Below, piece after piece: positions 54,301 to 62,243 of a stretch of 64,000 bases of DNA. The stretch comes from Bacteroidales bacterium. Lineage in GTDB: Bacteria; Bacteroidota; Bacteroidia; Bacteroidales; 4484-276. The stretch's first letter is position 1, and each line of letters begins with the position of its first letter. The translations under genes were made by a program, and so were the position numbers. The stretch is taken from assembly GCA_035647615.1 (NCBI GenBank), contig DASRND010000038.1, forward strand, positions 1-64,000, written 5' to 3'. Below the pieces are notes generated by a model, which saw only the letters and a program-made list of their open reading frames with translations, searched no databases and had not been told where the DNA came from.

Positions 54301-57300
54301 ACCTCATTAACTATCAATACCGAAGTAGATGGTGGTTCGGGAGCAGACGTTGTAAATATTGAAGGAGTTAGCGCAGGTTTTGATGCCGACCTTACGGTAA
54401 ATGGCGGATCGGATGACAACATAAACTTCCAGACCAACCCAACCAATATTGGCAATGGTAGTTTTGATATTAATGGAAAAACGATTTCAGTAGTGCAGAA
54501 TCTTACGACCGCTTCAACAGGAGCCATTACTCTTTCTGCATCAAGAAATATTGTAGTGAATTCGGCCGCAATGGTGTCATCAGCAGATGGCAATATTACA
54601 TTTCATGCAAATGCCTGGGCAAGATTAACAGGTGTGGATGTAATTGCTATTGGGATTTATAACGACTCAAAAATTACTACTTCAGGATCGGGAAATATTG
54701 AAATGACGGGAGTAGGTGTTGGCAGTGGTGCAAGCAGCTTTAATTTTGGTGTTCAAATTGAAAGCGGTACTATTGAAAATACAGGAAGCGGTAGTATTTC
54801 AGTGATGGGTATCGGAGGTGACGGATTTCAAGCTAATCAAGGGGTTCGTATCGGCGGAGCAACAACTGGAATTACAACCATTGATGGAGGAATTACCATA
54901 AATGGAATAGCAGGAAATGGCACCGGCGATGAAAATGACGGGGTAACCATTATTTACGGGGCGCTAATCGAAGCTACAGGAACAGCGGCCATCAGCATAG
55001 CAGGGAATTCAGGAACTGGGACAGATTATAACAGAGGTGTTAACCTTTTCGAAGGTAAAATAAGTTCTGCAGGTGGCGGTGTATTCATTTATGGCGGTAG
55101 CGCAGGAGCTAACGACAGTAATGTCGGTATTTCCATGGTAGCAGCTTCTTTTATAAAAGATTCGAACGGTGGAAATATCTTATTAACGGGTACAGGTGGA
55201 AATGGTGTTAACTCCAATATTGGAGTTAATATAATAGGCAGTGTTGTGGAATCCAACAATGGAAATATTGTGCTCATTGGAACTGGTGGCCAGGGTAGTG
55301 GTAATGACAATCTGGGAGTTGACATTGTGTCATCAGCACAAGTACGCGATATTGGAACCGGTGGTGTAACAATAGTGGGTGATGGTGGAACAGGGGTTCA
55401 AGCGAACTTAGGAGTACAAATAAATGGACCGGCCTCAGTTACTTCAAATGGAGGAGATATTTCTATTTCAGGAATAGCAGATCCGGCAACAACCGGTATT
55501 TATAATATTGGAACCATCATAAGATATACTGCAACTGTTTCAACAACAGGCAGTGGAGCCATTTCTATCGATGGAACGAGTGGCGGTGGAGTAGGGAGTA
55601 ACTATGGTTTGGAAATTTCATCGGACGGAACCGTTGTAAGTACTGAAAATGGAGATATAGCTCTGAATGGAAGCGTTCCCAGTAGCTCTCAAGGAGCTAA
55701 TAACCTTGGGGTGTATTTTAATAATGCCTTAATCAATTCAACGGGAACAGGATCTATTCAAATAATTGGTACAAGTGCTTCAGCAGATAGTCCGGCTATA
55801 AATATCGAGTCGTTGGGAACTCCCATTACTGCCGGCGGAGCTATAACTGCAACAGCCAACGTAGGAAAACTTAAAACTCCGGCTGGAATTCCTGCTTATT
55901 CAATATTCGATGCTACCACTACAGCGGTTAATGGAATCCTTGCTCCGGGGCAATCTCCGGGACAACTAGCCATAAATGGAAACTTTGCAATTGGGTCGGG
56001 AGACGCATTGGAAATTGAAATAAATGGTTTTACCACCGCAGGCACAGACTATGACCAGCTAGTCGTGAATGGTACCGTAGATATTACCGATGCGACATTA
56101 ACTTTGGTAGATAATTTTGCAGGATCTCTACCCGAAGGACACATTTTTACTATAATCAATAATACGGGTACTGGTGCCGTAGTGGGGACATTTAACGGAC
56201 TTCCCGAGGGAACTGCCATGTCATTTAATGGGCAGGGTTTGGTTATCAGTTATAATGGAGGCGATGGAAACGACGTTGTGTTAACGGTGAGTTCTATGGC
56301 GATAACCAATCCTTTCATCACCACCTGGGAGACCACTTCTGCAAATGAAAGCATTACCATTCCAATTGCTTCCGCGTTATCTTATGACTATACAGTGGAT
56401 TGGGGCGACGGCAACATAAGCCAAAACCAAACCGACAATGCCACACATATTTATTCTACGGCAGGTATTCATACCGTAAAAATCATTGGAACTTTCCCTA
56501 TGATCTACTTTAATAATAGCGGAGATAAAGACAAAATAATGACCATCCAGCAATGGGGCGATATCCAGTGGGACTATATGATAGAATCTTACTATGGTTG
56601 TAGTAACCTAACGCTAACGGCAACGGATGCTCCCGATTTGAGCAATGTACAATATATGGATGAAATGTTTAAGAATGCAACATCCTTTAACGGGGATGTT
56701 TCGGGTTGGGATGTCCAAAACGTGCTATCCATGAATCAAACGTTTAGGGGTGCAACCTCCTTTAACGGGGATGTTTCGGGTTGGGATGTGCAAAACGTGA
56801 CTGATTTTAGTTTTATGTTTTTTGATGCAACATCTTTTAATGGGGATATTTCGGGTTGGGATGTTGAAAGTGGAGAGCAAATGTGGGCAATGTTTGGTAA
56901 TGCAACGTCCTTTAATGGGGATATTTCGGGTTGGGATGTGCATAATGTAACAACTTTTGCTTTCATGTTTTACGGAGCAACAGCTTTCAATGGGGATATT
57001 TCAGGTTGGGATGTTCAAAACGCACAATATACGATTGCAATGTTTCGCGGTGCAACAGCCTTTAACGGAGATATTTCGGGTTGGAATGTTCAAAACGTGC
57101 AAAGTATGAATTCCATGTTTTTCGATGCAGCAGCTTTTAGCGGAGATATTTCGGGTTGGGATGTGCAAAAAGTGGAGGATATGAATTACATGTTTAGTCT
57201 TGCAGCAGCCTTTGATGGAGATATTTCGGGTTGGAACGTACAAAGCGTACAATCTATGTATTCCATGTTTAACCGTGCAACGGCTTTTAATTCGGATATT

Positions 57301-60300
57301 TCGGGTTGGAATGTCCAAAACGTGCAAGTTATGGATAGTATGTTCTACGGTGCTACGGCCTTTGATCGGAGTTTGGGTGGTTGGGATATTCAAAGTGTAA
57401 CTGACATGCCCCATATGTTTGGTAATGCCGGCCTTTCAACGGCCAACTATGATGCAACGCTAATTGGCTGGAACAGCCAACTCCTGCAAAACGCAGTAAT
57501 TTTTGACGGTGGCAACAGCACCTACAGTTGCGCTGCTGCAGATGCCAGAGATAACCTCATCACTGCTTTCGGATGGACAATCACCGATGGTGGTGGCTTG
57601 CCTGGAGTAAGTACACAGGCTGTAACTAACATTAGTTCAACTGCAGCCACCGCTAACGGGAACATCATTTGTTTGGGCACAACCAACCCAACGGCACATG
57701 GTTTTTGTTGGAACATCACCGGAACACCCACAACAGCCGATGATATGGTGGACAAAGGCGAGGCTACAGCCACCGGAGCTTTTACAGCTATCATCTCTCC
57801 GCTTTTGCCTAACACAATCTACTATGTACGCGCTTTTGTAACGAATGCTGCCGGCACCAGTTATGGTGAAGAGCAGAGTTTTAGCATTGGTTGTATCAAT
57901 CCAACATCAGGAGGTACTATAGCTGAGGATCAATTGATATGCGTAGCTACAGCTCCAGATGCCCTGTCAAGCTCCACATTACCTGATGGCTTTGTGGGTA
58001 CCCTGGAATATCAGTGGCAGGTATCTTCTAATGGCATCGACTTCACGAATATTGCTATAGATGGAGCCTTTGAAACCTACAGCCCCGAAGCTTTAACAGC
58101 CAACACCTGGTATAGACGTTTGGTCAAAGTTGAATGTGAATCCACATGGATGGAATCAAATATCTTGGAAATTACAGTTCGCCCACAGTTTACCCCCGGT
58201 GCCATCGCAACTACTGGTGAGACGATCTCCAATGGCGATGACCCTTCCATAATTGGCAGCATGACTGATGCTTCCGGTGGTGATGGCACAATTACTTATC
58301 AATGGGAATCTTCCACAGATGATTTTGCCACAGCAGGAATTGTAATTCCGGGCGCTGAATCGGCAAGCTATGATCCACCATCCGGCCTGACCGCCACAAC
58401 AAGTTACCGCCGGTATGCCCACGACGGAACTTGTAACATTGCTTTTGAAGCTTCTACAGGTACATGGAAAGTTATAGTTTATGATGATTTCACTGCCGGT
58501 GCAATTGCAGCCTCAGGTGAAACGGTTTGCTATGGCGGTGATCCTGTTGAAATCATTAGCGTTGTGGATGCTTCCGGTGGTGATGAAAACATAACTTACG
58601 CCTGGTACAGGAGCACAAACGATTTTATCGACAGTTCGTTGATTGTTGATGCAATATCAGCAAGCTATACTCCGCCTTCCGGCCTTATCGAAACCACCAG
58701 CTACCGTCGCTATACCCACGATGGAACCAGTAATCCCAATTTTACGGTTTCTGTAGGTACATGGAAAGTTATAGTTTATGATGATTTCACTACTGGCGCT
58801 ATCGAAATCGCTGGTGAAACCATCAGCTACGGTGGTGATCCCGGAGAAATTGGCAGCGTGACTGATGCTTTCGGTGGTGACGAAAACATCACTTGCCAAT
58901 GGGAATCGTCAACCGATGATTTTACCACAGCAGGAATTGTAATTCCAGGCACTGAATCGGCAAGCTATGATCCACCATCCGGCCTGACCGCCACAACGAG
59001 TTACCGCCGTTATGCCCACGATGGAACTTGCAACATTGCTTTTGAAGCTTCTACAGGTACATGGAAAGTTATAGTTTATGATGATTTCACTGCCGGTGCA
59101 ATTGCAGCCTCAGGTGAAACGGTTTGCTATAGCGGTGATCCTGTTGAAATCATTAGCGTTGTGGATGCTTCCGGCGGTGATGAAAACATAACTTACGCCT
59201 GGTACAGAAGCACAAACGATTTTATCGACAGCTCGTTGATTGTTGGTGCAACATCAGCAAGCTATCATCCTTCTGCCGGCCCGACCGAAACCACCAGCTA
59301 CCGGCGCTATGCCCACGATGGAACCAGTAATCCCAATTTTACGGTTTCTGTAGGTACATGGAAAGTTGTAGTTTATGATGAATTCACACCCGGCGCTATC
59401 GAAACTGCTGGTGAAACCATCAGCTACGGTGATGATCCTATCGAAATTGGCAGCTTGGCTGATGCTTCCGGTGGTGATGGCACAATTACTTATCAATGGG
59501 AATCTTCCACAGATGATTTTGCCACCCCGGGAAGTGTAATTTCCGGAGCTGAATCAGCAAGCTATGATCCACCATCCGGCCTGACCGCCACAACGAGTTA
59601 CCGCCGTTATGCCCATGACGGAACTTGCAACATTGCTTTTGAAGCTTCTACAAGTACATGGAAAGTTATAGTTTATGATGAATTCACTGCCGGTGCAATT
59701 GCAGCCTCAGGTGAAACGGTTTGCTATGGCGGTGATCCTGTTGAAATCATTAGCGTTGTGGATGCTTCCGGTGGTGATGAAAATATAACTTACGCCTGGT
59801 ACAGGAGCACAAACAATTTTATCGACAGTTCGTTGATTGTTGGTGCAACATCAGCAAGCTATCATCCTTCTGCCGGCCCGACCGAAACCACCAGCTACCG
59901 TCGCTATGCCCACGATGGAACCAGTAATCCCAATTTTACGGTTTCTGTAGGTACATGGAAAGTTATAGTTTATGATGAATTCGCACCAGGCGCTATCGAA
60001 ACCACTGGCGAAACCATTTGCTTCGGCGGTAATCCGGGAGAAATTGTTAATATTACAGACGCTTCCGGTGGCGATAAAAATATCACTTACCAATGGGAAT
60101 CGTCAACGGATGATTTTGCCACAGCAGGAAATGTAATTTTGGGAGCTGAATCAGCAAGCTATAATCCGCCTTTCGGCCTGACCGAAACCTCCAGTTATCG
60201 TCGTTATGCAAAGGATGGAATCTGCAATACCGATTTTGAAATTTCTACAGGAACTTGGAAAATAACCATCCAGGAATTGCCCGTGGCAGATGCCGGTAGC

Positions 60301-61968
60301 AACAGCAACATCGTAGAAGGTGAAACCTTTGCATTTACCAATGCCGGAGCCGTGAATTATTCCACGCTGTTGTGGTCGTCAGTTGGCGATGGAACCTTCA
60401 ACGGCAACGCGCTGCTGAACCCCGTTTACACGCCGGGCAACGGCGATATTGCTACCGGCGAAGTAGAGCTTTGCTTAACTGTAGTTCCTGAAAGCCCGTG
60501 CCTGATCAGCGACACAGACTGCATGACCCTCACCATCCTGCGCCATCCCGAAGTAGTGATTGTTTCTCCAGCCGACGGCAGCACCGTTTACGACTATGCG
60601 CTCACGGTTTTGGGAACGGCATCGGATGCTGACGGCGACCTTGCGGAAATTTACATAAAGTTGAATGAAGGAGCCTGGGAATTGGCCACCGGAACCGATA
60701 ACTGGACATTCAACTTCCTCCTAACTGGTGGATACCAGAAAATTGAAGCCAAAGCTGTTGATGCCGCTGGACTTGAATCTTCCATAACAGAAATTAATAT
60801 ATTTGTGGGAATTCAGGAAATTGATCTCTCCCAGGGCTGGTCGGCGATATCTTCATTTCTTGCACCCATTGAGCCTGCTCTCGAGACCGTGATGTCGAAC
60901 ACAGGATTTCCGGACAATCTTACCATTATGATGGATAATACAGGCATCTATTGGCCTGGCTACAATATCAACAGCATCGGCAACTGGGACGTCCTGCATG
61001 GATATAAAGTGAAATACAACCAGGCTGATGTATTGACCGTCTATGGTGACAAACTGCAGGATCAAGAAGTAACTTTTGACGCTGGCCTATATTTCATCCC
61101 CATGCTGGCGAATGATCCTGTTATGATTTCAAATATCTTTACGGATCCTGAAAGCGACATCTCGTATCTTTTCGACATCACAACCGGACAGGTATATTGG
61201 CCGCAGGGAAGTATTTATACCATCGAGGAACTGATTCCTGGCCGGAGTTATCTCACTAGGTTCAACCAAGAGACAACCATCACTTTCCCGGATTATCAAG
61301 CTTTGAAATCTGCGCCCATCCCTTCAAACCCGGCTACGCAGCTGGAAGCACCGTGGCAATACGTCCGCACCGGCGAAGTACATCTGATATCGCTTTTTGA
61401 AAGCGCTTTAAGTGGCCTGGAAAATTACGCATATATCGGAGCTTTCGACAGTGACGGCCTTTGCATCGGCTGTGCAAACATTGCCGGCAACGGTGGCAAT
61501 ATCCTGCTGACCGTTTATGGAGATGATGTTTATACAACATTTAAAGATGGCGCCAGCGCAGGTGAAGTAATCACGTTCCGTGCTTACGACCCGGCCACCG
61601 GAGGAGAAACTCTGCTCACAGCCACTTTTAGCGAAAGCTTCGCCAACACCGATGGACTGTTTGCGTTAGGTGGCCTTTCGGCAATAACAGGATTTAAAGC
61701 AGGCGCTACCGGAACTAACGAAAGTGGGTTAAATTCCTACGTCAGAGTTTATCCAAATCCTGCAGAGGATTACATCTTTATTCTTATTCCTAACCATGAA
61801 GGCAAAGTGAACTACCGTATTACCGATCTGGACGGCAGGTTGGTTGCAAAGGATCATTTCACCGGAACCGAAGCTCTGCTCGACGTTAGCATGCTCAATC
61901 CCGGCCTATATGTGATCACCATGGAAATCGACGGTCAGATTGTTACCCGACGCATTGTGGTTATGTAA
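51361..61968 (+). CDS. Giant type IX secreted surface protein, 3535 residues, multi-repeat
   Basis: Signal peptide (ending SASAQT). Residues about 23-790 form two right-handed beta-helix blocks (pectate-lyase-like GGGIYNY / GGGMFNN repeats). Residues about 790-1700 are Gly/Asn-rich beta-repeats. Residues about 1776-2020 hold ten 25-residue BspA/DUF285 repeats (FNGDISGWDVQNV). A fibronectin-like domain covers about 2088-2180. Seven Ig-like repeats run from 2277 to 2970, alternating 100 and 99 residues. A PKD-like domain and a type A sorting domain (YPNPAEDYIFIL ... GLYVITM) finish the protein. It should be a long cell-surface fibre or adhesin. A terminator follows. Confidence 0.9.
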   Translation: MKKHLFFFLTVFLFFAVTSASAQTIHYVKAGGSGDGTSWANASGDLQAMINSAGVEQVWVAKGTYQPAVNGSFVMKNDVAIYGGFDDTGNPGMADRNWKTYATILQGNGNSVIKNTFSGNPLLASAVLDGFTITGGNSYSGGGIYNYEASPTLTNLNITGNSVNTDGGGIYNYHSTPRLTYVILSGNYASYDGGGIFNYGHSPSILTNVILKGNTAGDNGGGMFNSSSAPTLTNVSVIGNTANQGGGLANIYLSNASLTNSIVWDNTANSVNGVFNEGGGSSSTIISYSLVQDIDNTGNNGLDGTDPGNDPQFTNATNGDYSLQATSPAINAGSNQAYTNAGGDLQNDVDLAGNPRLYEGTIDMGAYESQGLQISPDGNNIVYVDINVSGGDGSGDSWANAVPELADALKYAQLQNAITPYTSVNPLKIFVAGGTYKPLYSPADNNFGNDAGRDNSFLMVKNVQLYGGFAGTEASLAERDLSIIGNETILSGDINGDDVISGSGSTLSITNNNENNYRVLVSFGAVDAACLDGFAVTGGNANGTVKLTINTLQMVDAESGGGMYNLTSSPNIVNVSFNGNSATYGAGMQNDNSSSPILTNVTLSGNTADLGGGMYNYSSSPILTNVTLSGNTADLGGGMFNNQSSSPSMVNVTLSGNSATNFGGGMFNNQSSSPNLTNSILWGNTATNSGGIYNDNSTPVISYSLVQDIDNTGSNGLDGTDTNNDPQFTDPVNGDYSLQSTSPVINLGSNQAYTDAGGDLQNDVDLAGNPRLFGLSIDMGAFESQVNPPAYTTLVSLGSGILTIQDLVDKDDDLTISYTGGNFIITDINGGIINTNVAGATGDGTASVTIPNIGVNSILAKTLGGDDTFTVDFSGGNFNVPIDYEGGIQTGGDILALAGGGTFDNVTHNFTNKNDGSVSVSGNGLISYTGLEPIIDNLNVNDRVFNYTGGAETITLNAGGSLDNQIVSTLGESVDFNNPNTSLTINTEVDGGSGADVVNIEGVSAGFDADLTVNGGSDDNINFQTNPTNIGNGSFDINGKTISVVQNLTTASTGAITLSASRNIVVNSAAMVSSADGNITFHANAWARLTGVDVIAIGIYNDSKITTSGSGNIEMTGVGVGSGASSFNFGVQIESGTIENTGSGSISVMGIGGDGFQANQGVRIGGATTGITTIDGGITINGIAGNGTGDENDGVTIIYGALIEATGTAAISIAGNSGTGTDYNRGVNLFEGKISSAGGGVFIYGGSAGANDSNVGISMVAASFIKDSNGGNILLTGTGGNGVNSNIGVNIIGSVVESNNGNIVLIGTGGQGSGNDNLGVDIVSSAQVRDIGTGGVTIVGDGGTGVQANLGVQINGPASVTSNGGDISISGIADPATTGIYNIGTIIRYTATVSTTGSGAISIDGTSGGGVGSNYGLEISSDGTVVSTENGDIALNGSVPSSSQGANNLGVYFNNALINSTGTGSIQIIGTSASADSPAINIESLGTPITAGGAITATANVGKLKTPAGIPAYSIFDATTTAVNGILAPGQSPGQLAINGNFAIGSGDALEIEINGFTTAGTDYDQLVVNGTVDITDATLTLVDNFAGSLPEGHIFTIINNTGTGAVVGTFNGLPEGTAMSFNGQGLVISYNGGDGNDVVLTVSSMAITNPFITTWETTSANESITIPIASALSYDYTVDWGDGNISQNQTDNATHIYSTAGIHTVKIIGTFPMIYFNNSGDKDKIMTIQQWGDIQWDYMIESYYGCSNLTLTATDAPDLSNVQYMDEMFKNATSFNGDVSGWDVQNVLSMNQTFRGATSFNGDVSGWDVQNVTDFSFMFFDATSFNGDISGWDVESGEQMWAMFGNATSFNGDISGWDVHNVTTFAFMFYGATAFNGDISGWDVQNAQYTIAMFRGATAFNGDISGWNVQNVQSMNSMFFDAAAFSGDISGWDVQKVEDMNYMFSLAAAFDGDISGWNVQSVQSMYSMFNRATAFNSDISGWNVQNVQVMDSMFYGATAFDRSLGGWDIQSVTDMPHMFGNAGLSTANYDATLIGWNSQLLQNAVIFDGGNSTYSCAAADARDNLITAFGWTITDGGGLPGVSTQAVTNISSTAATANGNIICLGTTNPTAHGFCWNITGTPTTADDMVDKGEATATGAFTAIISPLLPNTIYYVRAFVTNAAGTSYGEEQSFSIGCINPTSGGTIAEDQLICVATAPDALSSSTLPDGFVGTLEYQWQVSSNGIDFTNIAIDGAFETYSPEALTANTWYRRLVKVECESTWMESNILEITVRPQFTPGAIATTGETISNGDDPSIIGSMTDASGGDGTITYQWESSTDDFATAGIVIPGAESASYDPPSGLTATTSYRRYAHDGTCNIAFEASTGTWKVIVYDDFTAGAIAASGETVCYGGDPVEIISVVDASGGDENITYAWYRSTNDFIDSSLIVDAISASYTPPSGLIETTSYRRYTHDGTSNPNFTVSVGTWKVIVYDDFTTGAIEIAGETISYGGDPGEIGSVTDAFGGDENITCQWESSTDDFTTAGIVIPGTESASYDPPSGLTATTSYRRYAHDGTCNIAFEASTGTWKVIVYDDFTAGAIAASGETVCYSGDPVEIISVVDASGGDENITYAWYRSTNDFIDSSLIVGATSASYHPSAGPTETTSYRRYAHDGTSNPNFTVSVGTWKVVVYDEFTPGAIETAGETISYGDDPIEIGSLADASGGDGTITYQWESSTDDFATPGSVISGAESASYDPPSGLTATTSYRRYAHDGTCNIAFEASTSTWKVIVYDEFTAGAIAASGETVCYGGDPVEIISVVDASGGDENITYAWYRSTNNFIDSSLIVGATSASYHPSAGPTETTSYRRYAHDGTSNPNFTVSVGTWKVIVYDEFAPGAIETTGETICFGGNPGEIVNITDASGGDKNITYQWESSTDDFATAGNVILGAESASYNPPFGLTETSSYRRYAKDGICNTDFEISTGTWKITIQELPVADAGSNSNIVEGETFAFTNAGAVNYSTLLWSSVGDGTFNGNALLNPVYTPGNGDIATGEVELCLTVVPESPCLISDTDCMTLTILRHPEVVIVSPADGSTVYDYALTVLGTASDADGDLAEIYIKLNEGAWELATGTDNWTFNFLLTGGYQKIEAKAVDAAGLESSITEINIFVGIQEIDLSQGWSAISSFLAPIEPALETVMSNTGFPDNLTIMMDNTGIYWPGYNINSIGNWDVLHGYKVKYNQADVLTVYGDKLQDQEVTFDAGLYFIPMLANDPVMISNIFTDPESDISYLFDITTGQVYWPQGSIYTIEELIPGRSYLTRFNQETTITFPDYQALKSAPIPSNPATQLEAPWQYVRTGEVHLISLFESALSGLENYAYIGAFDSDGLCIGCANIAGNGGNILLTVYGDDVYTTFKDGASAGEVITFRAYDPATGGETLLTATFSESFANTDGLFALGGLSAITGFKAGATGTNESGLNSYVRVYPNPAEDYIFILIPNHEGKVNYRITDLDGRLVAKDHFTGTEALLDVSMLNPGLYVITMEIDGQIVTRRIVVM
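56686..57430 (+). repeat. Ten 75-base DUF285/BspA repeats inside the giant gene
   Basis: Units of FNGDISGWDVQNV plus MxxMF and 7-8 more residues, 75 bases each. Differences between copies are few (ISGW is nearly invariant), so the array could slip in length. Confidence 0.85.
58189..60275 (+). repeat. Seven Ig-like repeats of alternating length inside the giant gene
   Basis: Units start at 58189, 58489, 58786, 59086, 59383, 59683 and 59980: steps of 300, 297, 300, 297, 300, 297. Odd units carry QWESSTDDF, even units AWYRSTN. The pair is therefore the duplicated unit, about 597 bases long. Confidence 0.9.
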
Positions 61969-61995
61969 AAGGTATTCAACAGATTTCATAAAACT

Positions 61996-62030
61996 AACGG
62001 CCGGGGCAGATGCTTCGGCCGTTGTTTTTT
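61996..62030 (+). terminator. Terminator after the giant gene
   Basis: AACGGCCG and CGGCCGTT pair around GGGCAGATGCTT, followed by GTTTTTT. Confidence 0.85.
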
Positions 62031-62031
62031 C

Positions 62032-62102
62032 CCTTCGGCTTAGTTCGACTGGCTTCGACTAAACTCAGCCACCGACGCTCACTAACCAACGCTCAGAGCG
62101 AG
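62032..62102. repeat. CTTCGACT-type intergenic repeat
   Basis: The words TTCGACT, GGCTTCGACT and CTCAGCCACC recur; related words appear at 21170-21190 and 37960-38010. It is probably a degenerate dispersed repeat. Confidence 0.4.
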
Positions 62103-62243
62103 TTTTGTTCTCAAATTGCAAGCATTAGAAAAGTCGTTTTGACAGGTTTTACGTATGATCCATTACATTTTAGCTAATTTAGCGGTTTTAATTTTATCTG
62201 TCTTAAAATAATAGCTGCATTTAACTGTAAATCTCACCTACAA

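Noticed and set aside
58200..60100. Minus-strand frames repeated every 600 bases (about 80 codons each)
   Set aside because: They are shadows of the Ig-like repeats of the giant gene.
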